Shown here piece after piece: positions 23,935 through 32,377 of a DNA stretch of 64,000 nucleotides (positions are counted from its first letter, which is position 1; each line of letters opens with the position of its first letter). The DNA lies in assembly GCA_047936785.1 (NCBI GenBank), contig CP176394.1. The stretch is one strand, 5' to 3'. A model generated the notes under the pieces. It was not told the origin of the DNA. It did no database searches and worked only from the letters and a program-made list of their open reading frames with translations. The position numbers were made by a program, and so were the translations under genes. Origin of the DNA: Acidaminobacterium chupaoyuni. GTDB taxonomy: Bacteria; Bacillota; Clostridia; Oscillospirales; Butyricicoccaceae.

Positions 23935-24399
23935 TTATTCGTTATTTTTCATGGCCAGCAGTTTGCTCAATTCATCCATAAAGCTGTCTAAATCTTTAAA
24001 CTGCCGATACACTGAAGCAAAACGCACATAAGCCACCTGGTCGATCTTTTTCAGATGCTCCATCACCAGCTCACCGATCTGCTCGGAATGCACCTCGCGT
24101 TCCATCGTGTTGGATAGCTGCTGCTCGATCTCGCTGACCGTATCTTCAAGCACCGCCATGGAAACAGGGCGCTTCTGGCAGGCACGGATCAGGCCGTTGA
24201 GCACTTTGTTTTTATCATAAGCCTCGCGGGAACCGTCTTTTTTTATCACCATCAGCGGCACGCTTTCCACAGTTTCATAGGTGGTGAAGCGTTTGCCGCA
24301 GCTTAAGCATTCTCGCCTTCTGCGAATAGAGCCTCCCTCTTCGGTGGGGCGTGAATCCACAACTTTGCTTTCCAAATAACCGCAAAACGGGCACTTCAT
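23935..24399 (-). CDS. nrdR: Transcriptional repressor NrdR
   Basis: A 154-residue protein with an N-terminal zinc ribbon (MKCPFC and ECLSCGKRF, four cysteines) and an ATP-cone domain (about residues 46-136), the nucleotide sensor that controls ribonucleotide reductase genes. GGAAGG precedes the ATG. A promoter and a cluster of Spo0A-like boxes lie upstream. No ribonucleotide reductase gene is in the window. Confidence 0.97.
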   Translation of the reverse strand: MKCPFCGYLESKVVDSRPTEEGGSIRRRRECLSCGKRFTTYETVESVPLMVIKKDGSREAYDKNKVLNGLIRACQKRPVSMAVLEDTVSEIEQQLSNTMEREVHSEQIGELVMEHLKKIDQVAYVRFASVYRQFKDLDSFMDELSKLLAMKNNE

Positions 24400-24445
24400 C
24401 AGGCTATTCCTTCCTCTCTCATGGATGTCGATTCTCTATTAATTT

Positions 24446-24474
24446 AGTGTAACATATTCCCGAATAACCTGCAA
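24446..24474 (-). promoter_or_regulatory. Extended -10 promoter of nrdR
   Basis: TTGCAG (24469-24474) and TACACT (24446-24451) on the minus strand are 17 bases apart, with TG one base before the -10 hexamer. Confidence 0.65.
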
Positions 24475-24487
24475 CCTTTGAAAATTT

Positions 24488-24639
24488 TGTCGAAAACCGT
24501 CGAACGCTTTTTCGAGATTTTGCTGTTTACCGCGTGTGTCTATATAAAATTGTCGAAGTTCTGTCTGTAAAACCATTCTGACAGAGTTTTCGGCAACTTA
24601 CTACCCCCAATCGGCCGCAAGTTTCGACATCTTTCGACA
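24488..24639. promoter_or_regulatory. Cluster of Spo0A-box-like sites upstream of nrdR
   Basis: Exact TGTCGAA (the 0A box core) occurs at 24488-24494 and 24551-24557, and its complement TTCGACA at 24623-24629 and 24633-24639. CGTCGAA at 24498-24504 differs by one base. The first site begins 14 bases upstream of the nrdR -35. The 24400-24669 gap has no gene. Confidence 0.55.
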
Positions 24640-24669
24640 AAGCCGCAGTTGGTCCGCCTTTTGAAATGT

Positions 24670-24708
24670 GAAAAAACAGCAGGAAAACTTTTGTTTTCCT
24701 GCTGTTTC
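24670..24708 (-). terminator. Terminator of secDF
   Basis: GAAAAAACAGCAGGAAAAC pairs with GTTTTCCTGCTGTTTC around TTTT, 16 bases past the secF stop. Confidence 0.85.
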
Positions 24709-24724
24709 AATCTGTCATAAATGC

Positions 24725-25633
24725 TTATTTTGCTGTTTTAGGCGCAGGTTTCTTGTTCTTCATTTTTGCCCACAGCGGAGCTGCGATGCAAATGGAAGAA
24801 TAAGCGCCGGAAACGATGCCCACCGTGATGGGGATCGCAAAGTTACGCAGCGAACTTACGCCCATAAAGATGAGCAGAACAATGGTGAACAAGGTCGTCA
24901 GCGTGGTATAGATGTTACGGGTCAGGGTCTGCATGACGCTGTTATCCACCACTTCATTGATATCCTTGCGCTTGGAAAGCTTCATGTTTTCGCGGATGCG
25001 GTCGAAAGTGATGATGCTGGCGTTGATGGAATAACCAAAGATCGTCAGCGCCGCCGCAATGAAGTTCATGTTCAGCGGCAGGCGGAAGATCACATAGGCG
25101 CTGATCATCACCAACACATCATGCAGCAGGCAGATGACCGCCGACAGACCCGATTTGAAATCGAAGCGGAAAGTGATATACAGCAGCATCAGAACCGCCG
25201 CCATCAGCGACGCTTTCACAGCGGAAGCCTGCATATCTTTGCCCACCAAGGGGCTGACATTCTGCACATCGACACGCGCCGAATCTTCCAGCGAGAACTC
25301 TTTGCAGAGCGCTTCATGGAAAGCATCGCGGGTTTCGGTATCCAGATCCTTTGTTTTGATGAGAACCTGCGTGTCATCGCCGGTGGGAACCGCCGAAACT
25401 TTTTCACCAATGGTATCTTGTGCCACGGTCTGGATTCTGCTGATCATATCGGGAGTCACTTTGTCGTTGCCCAGATCATAGGTAAAGGTCGTGCCGCCCG
25501 CAAACTCGATATCGAGGTTGAACAGGTTCACGCCGAAGGGAGCCAGCACAAGAGCGGCAAGCCCCACAGAAACCATGATGATGGAGATGATCACATAAAT
25601 TTTAAAGTTTTTTGTAACGCTGAACTTTTTCAT
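24725..25633 (-). CDS. secF: Protein translocase subunit SecF
   Basis: A 302-residue membrane protein with the SecF layout: one N-terminal helix, an outer domain (about residues 35-125) with FNLDIEFAGGTTFTYDL, then five membrane helices. GYSINASIITFDRIRE is the conserved membrane motif. With SecD it uses the proton gradient to complete protein export. Its ATG shares one base with the secD stop codon, so they are translationally coupled. Confidence 0.97.
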   Translation of the reverse strand: MKKFSVTKNFKIYVIISIIMVSVGLAALVLAPFGVNLFNLDIEFAGGTTFTYDLGNDKVTPDMISRIQTVAQDTIGEKVSAVPTGDDTQVLIKTKDLDTETRDAFHEALCKEFSLEDSARVDVQNVSPLVGKDMQASAVKASLMAAVLMLLYITFRFDFKSGLSAVICLLHDVLVMISAYVIFRLPLNMNFIAAALTIFGYSINASIITFDRIRENMKLSKRKDINEVVDNSVMQTLTRNIYTTLTTLFTIVLLIFMGVSSLRNFAIPITVGIVSGAYSSICIAAPLWAKMKNKKPAPKTAK

Positions 25634-26940
25634 TATGCATCTCTCCTTTCGCCGGCGCCATAGAGCTTGAGGTTTGTGACCTTCATGCCCACAAGGCTGT
25701 TAAGCAGGAATTTCGTAATGGTCAAAGCGGTGAACATCGAAAGGATGATGCCAAGACCCAGGGTGATGGCGAAGCCGACGATCGTGCCTTTGCCGAAGAA
25801 ATATAACACGACAGCGGCGATAAAAGTTGTGATGTTAGAATCCAAAATAGCGCTGAAAGCGCGATGGAAGCCGGAATCGATAGCCGATTTGATGGTTTTG
25901 CCGGTGCGCAGCTCTTCTTTGATGCGCTCGAAAATAACCACATCGGCGTCAACGGCCATACCTATGGATAGGATGATACCGGCGATACCGGGCAGAGAAA
26001 GGTTCACGCGGAAGATGGTCAGGATCAGACCTTCCAGCACGCAGTAGAACAGCAGCGCGACGCTGGCCACCACACCGGGCAGGCGATACATGGCGATCAT
26101 GAAGATGATGACCAGAATCAGGCCGATCACGCCCGCTTTGATGCTTGTCTGCAGCGCTGTCATGCCCAACTGGGCGCCCACGCTGCGCAGTTCGACCTGT
26201 TTCAGTTCAAACGGCAGCTGGCCCGCGGCAATCACATTGGCCAGCCAGCCGGCGCTTTCGGCGTCAAATCCGCCGGAAATCACCACATCGCCGCTCAGGC
26301 CGTTTTCCGCATATTTGGAATCGACATAAGGTTTGCTGATCTCTTCACCATCCAAGGTGATGGAAATATAGTTTTTGCCATCGGAAGAACGGCCGGCCGC
26401 TGTTTTGGTAGCCTCTTTAAACAGGGCGGAACCTTCATCCGTCAGTGAAAGCAATACATAGTTCTGCTGCACTTTTGTGGCATCCAGCGCGCCGTATTTG
26501 GCGGAAGCGGATTTCACATCGGCGCCTTTGATGATGACTTTGCCGTCAGCATCGCGGAATTCCAGCTGAGCGGTAGAACCCAGTTTTCTCACGGCCTCTT
26601 CGGGGTCGCTGATGGAAGGAATCTCAACGGTCACACGGCGGTCGCCTACGCGATAGACCTGCGCTTCATAGAGCCCCAGATAATCCAATCTGCCGCGGAG
26701 CAAGCTTTCCACGGAATCCATATCTGCATTCAATTGTTCAGCCGAGATCTTGCTGTCTGCCATTCCCTCAAATGTGATGCTGCTGCCGCCCACAAGGTCA
26801 AGCCCCAGGCGAATGCCGTCATCGGTGTTTGTGATCTTGGGAATGGAGAAAAAGCCGAAATCGACGCCGCAAAAGAGCACGGTGGCCAAAAGACCGATCA
26901 CCAAGATCATGCAGACGAAAGAAATTACGCTTTTCTTCAT
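25633..26940 (-). CDS. secD: Protein translocase subunit SecD
   Basis: A 435-residue membrane protein: an N-terminal helix, a large periplasmic-type outer domain (GIRLGLDLVGGSSITFEG near residue 42), then six membrane helices with the motif SIGMAVDADVVIFERIKEEL. Partner of SecF in the Sec accessory complex. Shorter than E. coli SecD, as usual in Firmicutes. Preceded by a strong promoter. Confidence 0.97.
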   Translation of the reverse strand: MKKSVISFVCMILVIGLLATVLFCGVDFGFFSIPKITNTDDGIRLGLDLVGGSSITFEGMADSKISAEQLNADMDSVESLLRGRLDYLGLYEAQVYRVGDRRVTVEIPSISDPEEAVRKLGSTAQLEFRDADGKVIIKGADVKSASAKYGALDATKVQQNYVLLSLTDEGSALFKEATKTAAGRSSDGKNYISITLDGEEISKPYVDSKYAENGLSGDVVISGGFDAESAGWLANVIAAGQLPFELKQVELRSVGAQLGMTALQTSIKAGVIGLILVIIFMIAMYRLPGVVASVALLFYCVLEGLILTIFRVNLSLPGIAGIILSIGMAVDADVVIFERIKEELRTGKTIKSAIDSGFHRAFSAILDSNITTFIAAVVLYFFGKGTIVGFAITLGLGIILSMFTALTITKFLLNSLVGMKVTNLKLYGAGERRDA

Positions 26941-27036
26941 TGTGCTTTTTTCTCCTCCTTCATTTCATCCGAAAAACCAGAAAGCCCGCTAAAAAATAGA
27001 GATCCCCCGTATTTTTCGTTTTTACAAGCAAGGTTC

Positions 27037-27065
27037 ATTATACCGCAACCCCTGCCATGCGTCAA
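27037..27065 (-). promoter_or_regulatory. Sigma-A promoter of secDF
   Basis: TTGACG (27060-27065) and TATAAT (27037-27042) on the minus strand, 17 bases apart. Confidence 0.8.
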
Positions 27066-27096
27066 TAAAATCCGTCATTTTTATGTGAGATATGCT

Positions 27097-27155
27097 ATAA
27101 AAATACCCCGTTCTTCTGTGAAATACTATGCTTTCACATGAAAAACAGGGTATTT
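27097..27155 (-). terminator. Nested hairpin terminator after the aminotransferase gene
   Basis: AAATACCC pairs with GGGTATTT around an inner hairpin TGTGAAA...TTTCACA, 20 bases past the stop at 27176. Confidence 0.65.
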
Positions 27156-27175
27156 ATCCTATTGTTTTCGATCAG

Positions 27176-28453
27176 TTATTCAGCCAGCAGTTTTTCCACC
27201 GCGGCTTTTTTGGCGCAAACGCAGAAAACATCCATTGCCTGCTGCAATTCCTGCACAGGCGGCAGCGACGGCGCAATGCGCAGATTGCTGTCTTTCGGGT
27301 CTTTTCCATAGGGGAAAGTCGCGCCGGCGCCGGTCATCACAATGCCGGCCTCTTTGCAAAGCTGCTGGATGCGCTTGGCGCAGCCTTCCATGGCATCAAA
27401 GCTGATGAAATAGCCGCCCTTGGGCACATTCCAGGAACCCGCGCCTGTTCCCGCCAGGTTCTTTTCCAGTGTGTCGGTAACCACCTTGAACTTGGGCGCG
27501 AGCAGTTTCGCGTGGATCTTCATATGTTTTTTCACGCCTTCCGCGTTCTTGAAGAACAGCACATGGCGAAGCTGGTTGATCTTATCGGGGCCGATCTGCT
27601 GGGCGTTCATGTATTTTTTCTGCCATTCCACATTGTTTTTGCTGGCGGCAAAGGCGCAAACGCCGGCGCCGGGGAAAGTGATCTTGGAAGTGGAGCAGAA
27701 TTCAAACACCATATCGGGGTTGCCCGCTTTTTCACATTCCGTGATGATGTTGGGGATCTCGATCTCTTCTTCGGTGATATGGTGGATCATATAGGCGTTA
27801 TCCCAGAAAAGGCGGAAATCTTTGGCGGCGGGCTTCAGGTTCGCGATGCGGCGCACCACTTCATCGGAATAAACGATGCCCGAAGGGTTCGAATATTTCG
27901 GCACGCACCACATGCCCTTGATGCTTTCATCTTCGGCCACAAGTTTTTCAACGACATCCATTACGGGGCCGTTTTCATCCATGGGCACATTGATCATTTC
28001 GATGCCCAGCTGCTGGCAGATGGAAAAATGGCGGTCATAGCCGGGAACCGGGCACAGGAATTTCACCTTGTCTTTTTTCACCCAGGGCTCGTCAACGCCG
28101 CAGGCGCCGAACATCATCAGGCGATCCATTGTGTCATACATAAAGGTCAGGCTGGCGTTGCCGCCCGCCAGAACCTGCTCTGCGGGAACATCCAGCAGAT
28201 CGGCGAACATCTGGCGGCAGGCAGGGATGCCTTCCAGCCCGCCGTAGTTGCGGGTATCCAGACCTTCATAAATGCAATCTTTGCTGGTGGAGATCACTGT
28301 CAGCATTCCCTCGCATGCATCCAGCTGATCTGCGCCGGGCTTGCCCCTGGCCATATTCAGCTTCAGGTTCTGCGCCTTAAAGCTTTCATATTGCGCGTCG
28401 AGTTCTTTTTTCAGGGCAACAAGCTCATCATGGCCGGCTTTTCTCAAATCCAT
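27176..28453 (-). CDS. PLP-dependent aminotransferase (aspartate aminotransferase-like, Aminotran_MocR group)
   Basis: A 425-residue fold-type I aminotransferase of the group that Pfam names Aminotran_MocR, annotated as putative aspartate or alanine-glyoxylate aminotransferase; it lacks a DNA-binding domain. The PLP lysine lies in FCSTSKITFPGAGV. Other family blocks are NYGGLEGIPACRQ, AGGNASLTFMYD and PKYSNPSGIVYS. The ATG at 28453 follows GGGAGG; a longer start at 28489 overlaps coaW and lacks a site. Lies 39 bases after coaW and may be co-transcribed with asnS-coaW. Amino acid specificity is not fixed by sequence. Confidence 0.9.
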   Translation of the reverse strand: MDLRKAGHDELVALKKELDAQYESFKAQNLKLNMARGKPGADQLDACEGMLTVISTSKDCIYEGLDTRNYGGLEGIPACRQMFADLLDVPAEQVLAGGNASLTFMYDTMDRLMMFGACGVDEPWVKKDKVKFLCPVPGYDRHFSICQQLGIEMINVPMDENGPVMDVVEKLVAEDESIKGMWCVPKYSNPSGIVYSDEVVRRIANLKPAAKDFRLFWDNAYMIHHITEEEIEIPNIITECEKAGNPDMVFEFCSTSKITFPGAGVCAFAASKNNVEWQKKYMNAQQIGPDKINQLRHVLFFKNAEGVKKHMKIHAKLLAPKFKVVTDTLEKNLAGTGAGSWNVPKGGYFISFDAMEGCAKRIQQLCKEAGIVMTGAGATFPYGKDPKDSNLRIAPSLPPVQELQQAMDVFCVCAKKAAVEKLLAE

Positions 28454-28492
28454 TGCGATATACCTCCCAAAAATTTTGTTCTCTGTCAACTC

Positions 28493-29314
28493 TTATGCGA
28501 TCCCCAGCATTGCCGCGCCGATAGCCGTGGCATAATCGGCATTTTCGGGGATAATGAAGCGAATATCATATAGTTCTTCCATTTGCAGGAACAGCTTTTT
28601 TGCCATGGGGATCTTTGTGAGATTCCCTGTCAGCACCACATTTTTAATGCCCTCTTCGCGGGTGGAAAAAACCGCCAGCATTCCAACGGTTTGAAAAACC
28701 AGATTCAAAACGCCCAGCGCGATATCGCCGTTGGTGGCCATATCGCTCACTTTGCCGAAATTGCTGGCGGTGATCTCGGCAGACATATTCGACAGCGGCA
28801 CATCTGAAATATCGCCGATGGTCAGATCGACATTGCTCAGATCGCCCTGTTCGGCAAGCTCCATGATATGATCGACGCTGTGAAGCCCCAGCATTTTGCC
28901 GCAGAGCCCCAGCAGTGTGCCGCCGCCCACGCCGGTTCCGCCCAGATGCTGGGCTTCGCCGTCTTTCACGCGAACAAAAGCCGTGCCGGTGCCCATGCTT
29001 ACAATAATGCAGCGGTCAAGCCCCGTGATGGTGCATCCGCCTTTCCCGATGGCGGTGAACTCATCCACCTTTTGGATCGGCACGCCATACATGCCGCTGC
29101 TGGTGATAAAGGAAGACCCCACGCCCGTGAACATCACTTTATCGATCTGTTCCACCGTCATATGGTTTTCGGCCAGAAACCGGCCAAAGGCGCCATAAGC
29201 CGAGGTCACGGGGTCATCCGCTTTTACTTTTAACGGGTTGATGATTTTACCGTCGCGCACCCCAACGATTTTCGTTGTGCTGCCGCCGATATCGATTCCG
29301 ATGATCGTTTTCAA
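28493..29314 (-). CDS. coaW: Type II pantothenate kinase
   Basis: A 273-residue kinase of the ASKHA fold matching CoaW of staphylococci and clostridia, the first step of coenzyme A synthesis. GIDIGGSTTKIVGV is the phosphate-binding segment, and SMGTGTAFV and LGGTGVGGGTLLGL are further family motifs. Type II enzymes are only weakly inhibited by acyl-CoA. Sits 45 bases behind asnS. Confidence 0.95.
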   Translation of the reverse strand: MKTIIGIDIGGSTTKIVGVRDGKIINPLKVKADDPVTSAYGAFGRFLAENHMTVEQIDKVMFTGVGSSFITSSGMYGVPIQKVDEFTAIGKGGCTITGLDRCIIVSMGTGTAFVRVKDGEAQHLGGTGVGGGTLLGLCGKMLGLHSVDHIMELAEQGDLSNVDLTIGDISDVPLSNMSAEITASNFGKVSDMATNGDIALGVLNLVFQTVGMLAVFSTREEGIKNVVLTGNLTKIPMAKKLFLQMEELYDIRFIIPENADYATAIGAAMLGIA

Positions 29315-29359
29315 CCGTAATGCCTCCCGAGGCAGAAGTTCTGCCTGTTGTGTTTAGGT

Positions 29360-30754
29360 TTAGAATTCAGCGCTGCCCACGGTTCTGGGGAACGGCAGCA
29401 CATCGCGGATGTTGCTCACGCCGGTCAAATACATGATCAGGCGTTCGAAGCCCAGGCCATAGCCCGCGTGCTTGGTTCCGCCGTATTTGCGCAGATCCAG
29501 ATACCACCAGTATCCTTCTTTTTCCATGCCCAGTTCTTCCATGCGCGCTTCCAGCACATCCAGGCGTTCTTCTCTCTGGCTTCCGCCGATCAGTTCGCCG
29601 ATGCCGGGCACCAGCATATCCATGGCGGCGACGGTTTTTCCGTCATCGTTGAGGCGCATATAGAAAGATTTGATCTCTTTGGGGTAATCCGTCATAAATG
29701 TGGGCTTTTTGAACACTTCTTCGGTGATATAGCGTTCATGCTCACTTTGCAGATCGCAGCCCCAATAAACAGGGAATTCAAATTCGTCTTTGTGTTTTTC
29801 TAAAATTGCGATGGCATCGGTATAGGTGATATGAGCGAATTCTTCGGCTTCGGCGATGGCCGTCAGGCGCTCGATGAGGCCCTTATCCACGAAAGAGTTG
29901 AAGAAGTTCATCTCGTCGGGGCATTTCTTCATCACATGGCGGATCACATACTGTGTCATTTCCTGCGCCAGAGCCATGTTATCGTTCAGATCGGCAAAAG
30001 CGATCTCGGGTTCGATCATCCAGAATTCGGCCGCATGACGGCTGGTGTTGGAATTTTCGGAACGGAAGGTGGGCCCGAAGGTATAGGTTTTGCCAAAGGC
30101 CAAAGCGAAGGTTTCCGCTTCCAGCTGGCCGGAAACCGTGAGGTTCGAAGCTTTTCCGAAGAAATCCTGGCTGAAATCAACATCGCCGTTTTCTGTCAGA
30201 GGCGGGTTCTTGGCATCCAGCGTCGTCACGCGGAACATATCGCCGGCGCCTTCGCAGTCACTGGCTGTGATCAGCGGTGTGTGGGCATAAACAAAGCCGC
30301 GCTCGTTAAAGAACTGGTGGATGGCAAACGCCGCTTCGCTGCGCACACGGAAAACCGCGCTGAACAGGTTCGTGCGGGGGCGCAGATGCGCGATCGTGCG
30401 CAGATATTCCATGGAATGGCGCTTTTTTTGCAGCGGATAATCAGAAGGGCATTCGCCTTCGATTTCGATGGTTTCGCTCTGGAGCTCGATGGCCTGGTTT
30501 CCGCCTTTGGATTCCACCACTGTGCCGCTGACGCGCAAAGCGGTTCCCACGCCGATATTCTTGGCGATTTCATAAACATTTTTCCCGTTATCGGCAACGA
30601 TCTGGATGTTTTTCACCACGCTGCCGTCATTCAATTCGATAAACGCGCAGGCTTTTACATCGCGCACGGTGCGCACCCATCCGCATAACGCCACCTGCTG
30701 GCCGATAAATTCCTGCGGCTGCTGTAAAAGTTCTTTTACGGTCGCCTTCTTCAT
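29360..30754 (-). CDS. asnS: Asparaginyl-tRNA synthetase
   Basis: A 464-residue class IIb synthetase. The N-terminal OB-fold binds the anticodon (QQVALCGWVRTVRD region). The catalytic core includes GPTFRSENSNTSRH (motif 2 region) and a C-terminal GLGFERL (motif 3). The ATG at 30754 follows GAGGGTG; the longer start at 30793 lacks a site. A T-box leader is not visible in the short upstream gap. Confidence 0.97.
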   Translation of the reverse strand: MKKATVKELLQQPQEFIGQQVALCGWVRTVRDVKACAFIELNDGSVVKNIQIVADNGKNVYEIAKNIGVGTALRVSGTVVESKGGNQAIELQSETIEIEGECPSDYPLQKKRHSMEYLRTIAHLRPRTNLFSAVFRVRSEAAFAIHQFFNERGFVYAHTPLITASDCEGAGDMFRVTTLDAKNPPLTENGDVDFSQDFFGKASNLTVSGQLEAETFALAFGKTYTFGPTFRSENSNTSRHAAEFWMIEPEIAFADLNDNMALAQEMTQYVIRHVMKKCPDEMNFFNSFVDKGLIERLTAIAEAEEFAHITYTDAIAILEKHKDEFEFPVYWGCDLQSEHERYITEEVFKKPTFMTDYPKEIKSFYMRLNDDGKTVAAMDMLVPGIGELIGGSQREERLDVLEARMEELGMEKEGYWWYLDLRKYGGTKHAGYGLGFERLIMYLTGVSNIRDVLPFPRTVGSAEF

Positions 30755-30862
30755 AAAATTCACCCTCTTAACATATTCTTTCATTATTATCATTCAAAAT
30801 GTGATTTCTGCCCTTTGCGGCCGCCCAGACCGGCGGCTGATCCGCGGCGTATGGCAACCGCC

Positions 30863-31129
30863 TTATTGCAGTTTGCCCGCCAGATAATCGCGAAGCGCAA
30901 AAGAGATCTGCTCCGGGCAGGAGGTGGGCTTGAAGCCGCATTTCACGCCTTCCAGACGCTCGATCACCTCTTCGATCTTCATCCCCTTCAGCAAATTACT
31001 GATCCCCGCCAGATTACCCGGGCAGCCTGCCACAGCCTTCACATCAATGATGGTATTATTCGTTTCATCCACAACGAAATCGAAGCGTTTGCTGCAGACA
31101 CCGGTGGGAACATAGCTAAAGGTTTGCAT
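30863..31129 (-). CDS. TSCPD domain protein (TIGR03905 family)
   Basis: An 88-residue protein matching the short TSCPD-domain family described as TIGR03905. The TSCPEQISFALRDYL segment near the C-terminus gives the name, and cysteines at about 12, 36 and 64 are conserved-looking. The domain also occurs at the C-terminus of class II ribonucleotide reductases. GGAGG precedes the ATG. Function unknown. The 30755-30862 gap to asnS has no terminator, so they may be co-transcribed. Confidence 0.85.
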   Translation of the reverse strand: MQTFSYVPTGVCSKRFDFVVDETNNTIIDVKAVAGCPGNLAGISNLLKGMKIEEVIERLEGVKCGFKPTSCPEQISFALRDYLAGKLQ

Positions 31130-31405
31130 GAGTAAAGATCCTCCAAATAAAAAAGAATTGAACGGATGGGCGCTCTGCTTTCCGCTTCTTGCCGCCGCGA
31201 TCCGTCTGTATTCACAAATTTAACACATTTCGGCTGTTCTGTCCAGTTTTTTCACCTATTTTGCGAACTTCGCGCCTTGAAAAGATCCGGGGGCACGATT
31301 TTTTTGTTTTCGCCTTCTCCCCTCACAGGAATCTGCTGTTTTTTTGCGGGCAATTCCACGGGCGGCAAACGCCCGGCTTCACACTTGAAAATTTTCAAAA
31401 TCTCA
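31130..31405. other. Gap without a recognised gene
   Basis: Between the divergent TSCPD and kinase-like genes. I see no credible gene or hairpin here apart from the promoter for the rightward gene at 31406-31434. Confidence 0.5.
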
Positions 31406-31434
31406 TTGGAAAACCCCGCTTTTCGGTTTATACT
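31406..31434 (+). promoter_or_regulatory. Sigma-A promoter of the cytidylate-kinase-like gene
   Basis: TTGGAA (31406-31411) and TATACT (31429-31434) are 17 bases apart, 52 bases before the start codon. Confidence 0.75.
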
Positions 31435-31486
31435 ATAAATAAGGTAAAAATTATCTTGAAATCACAGAAACGAAGGGAGCTTATTT

Positions 31487-32101
31487 ATGAAACAATCTGT
31501 CATCACCATCAGCCGCGAATATGGCAGCGGCGGCCGACTGATCGGCCAAAAAATCGCGGAAGAGCTGGGGCTTCCCTTTTATGATAAAAAGCTTCTGACG
31601 GTGGCCGCCCAGGAAAGCGGCTTTTCGGAAGACCTGCTGCGCCAGGCGGAATCGAAAGCCCAGAACAGCCTGCTTTATTCCCTGGCCACCGGGCTTGGCA
31701 TGGGCTATTACGGGCCCGACAGCTTATCGCTTTATGACAAACTCTTTTTGGCCCAGTTCGATGCCATCCGCCATATTGCCGAAAAAGGCCCCTGCGTGAT
31801 CGTGGGGCGCTGCGCCGATTTTGTGCTGCGCGACCGCACAGACTGCACCCACTTTTTCCTTCACGCGCCCATTGAAAAGCGCATTGAGCGGGCCATCGAT
31901 TCCTACCATATCCCCGCCGAAGAAGCGCCCGACGCGGTGAAGAAGACCGATCGCGCCCGCGCAAATTATTATGCCCATTACACAGGCCATAAATGGGGCG
32001 ACAGCCGCCTTTATCATCTTTCGGCCGATACTTCGCGCCTGGGCGTTGAAAAAACCGCCGAACTGCTGCTTTCTTATCTTCAGCTTGCCGATCGGCGCTG
32101 A
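31487..32101 (+). CDS. Cytidylate kinase-like protein
   Basis: A 204-residue P-loop kinase of the Cytidylate_kin2 family, which is separate from the true cytidylate kinase Cmk. The N-terminus reads ISREYGSGGRLIGQKIAEEL, where GSGG forms the phosphate loop in place of a classical Walker A. The FVLRDRTDCTHFFLHAPIEKRIERA region matches the lid and base of the fold. GGGAGC precedes the ATG. Substrate not established for the family as far as I know. Confidence 0.85.
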   Translation: MKQSVITISREYGSGGRLIGQKIAEELGLPFYDKKLLTVAAQESGFSEDLLRQAESKAQNSLLYSLATGLGMGYYGPDSLSLYDKLFLAQFDAIRHIAEKGPCVIVGRCADFVLRDRTDCTHFFLHAPIEKRIERAIDSYHIPAEEAPDAVKKTDRARANYYAHYTGHKWGDSRLYHLSADTSRLGVEKTAELLLSYLQLADRR

Positions 32102-32110
32102 TCGATTTCG

Positions 32111-32152
32111 CAAAAAAGCAGAGGCGGCGCCGCAAAGCGCCGCCTTTTCTCT
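32111..32152 (+). terminator. GC-rich terminator after the kinase-like gene
   Basis: GGCGGCGC and GCGCCGCC form the core stem, extended by GCAGA/TCTGC, 10 bases past the stop. Confidence 0.75.
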
Positions 32153-32266
32153 GCCAAAAGCGTTTGCGGGCGCCCAAAGGGAGTTCCTTTCACATTTTCA
32201 CGAATTTATGATTTTTAAGCGTTAGATTTTTGTTAGTTTCTTAACGGATTTCCATCCGGTTACACA

Positions 32267-32295
32267 TTGACAGAACCTTTTCGAAACTGTATCAT
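32267..32295 (+). promoter_or_regulatory. Sigma-A promoter of the chorismate-mutase-like gene
   Basis: TTGACA (32267-32272) and TATCAT (32290-32295) are 17 bases apart, 82 bases before the start codon. Confidence 0.75.
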
Positions 32296-32377
32296 TGTTA
32301 TAGATATGTTTGGACATTTTTATTGATTTTATACAACATTTTCACTCTATGGTGTTCTGTTTGATGGAGGCTCTTTT

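Noticed and set aside
30755..30862. T-box riboswitch before asnS
   Set aside because: The gap is about 108 bases and shows neither the AGGGTGG-type T-box core nor a terminator hairpin.
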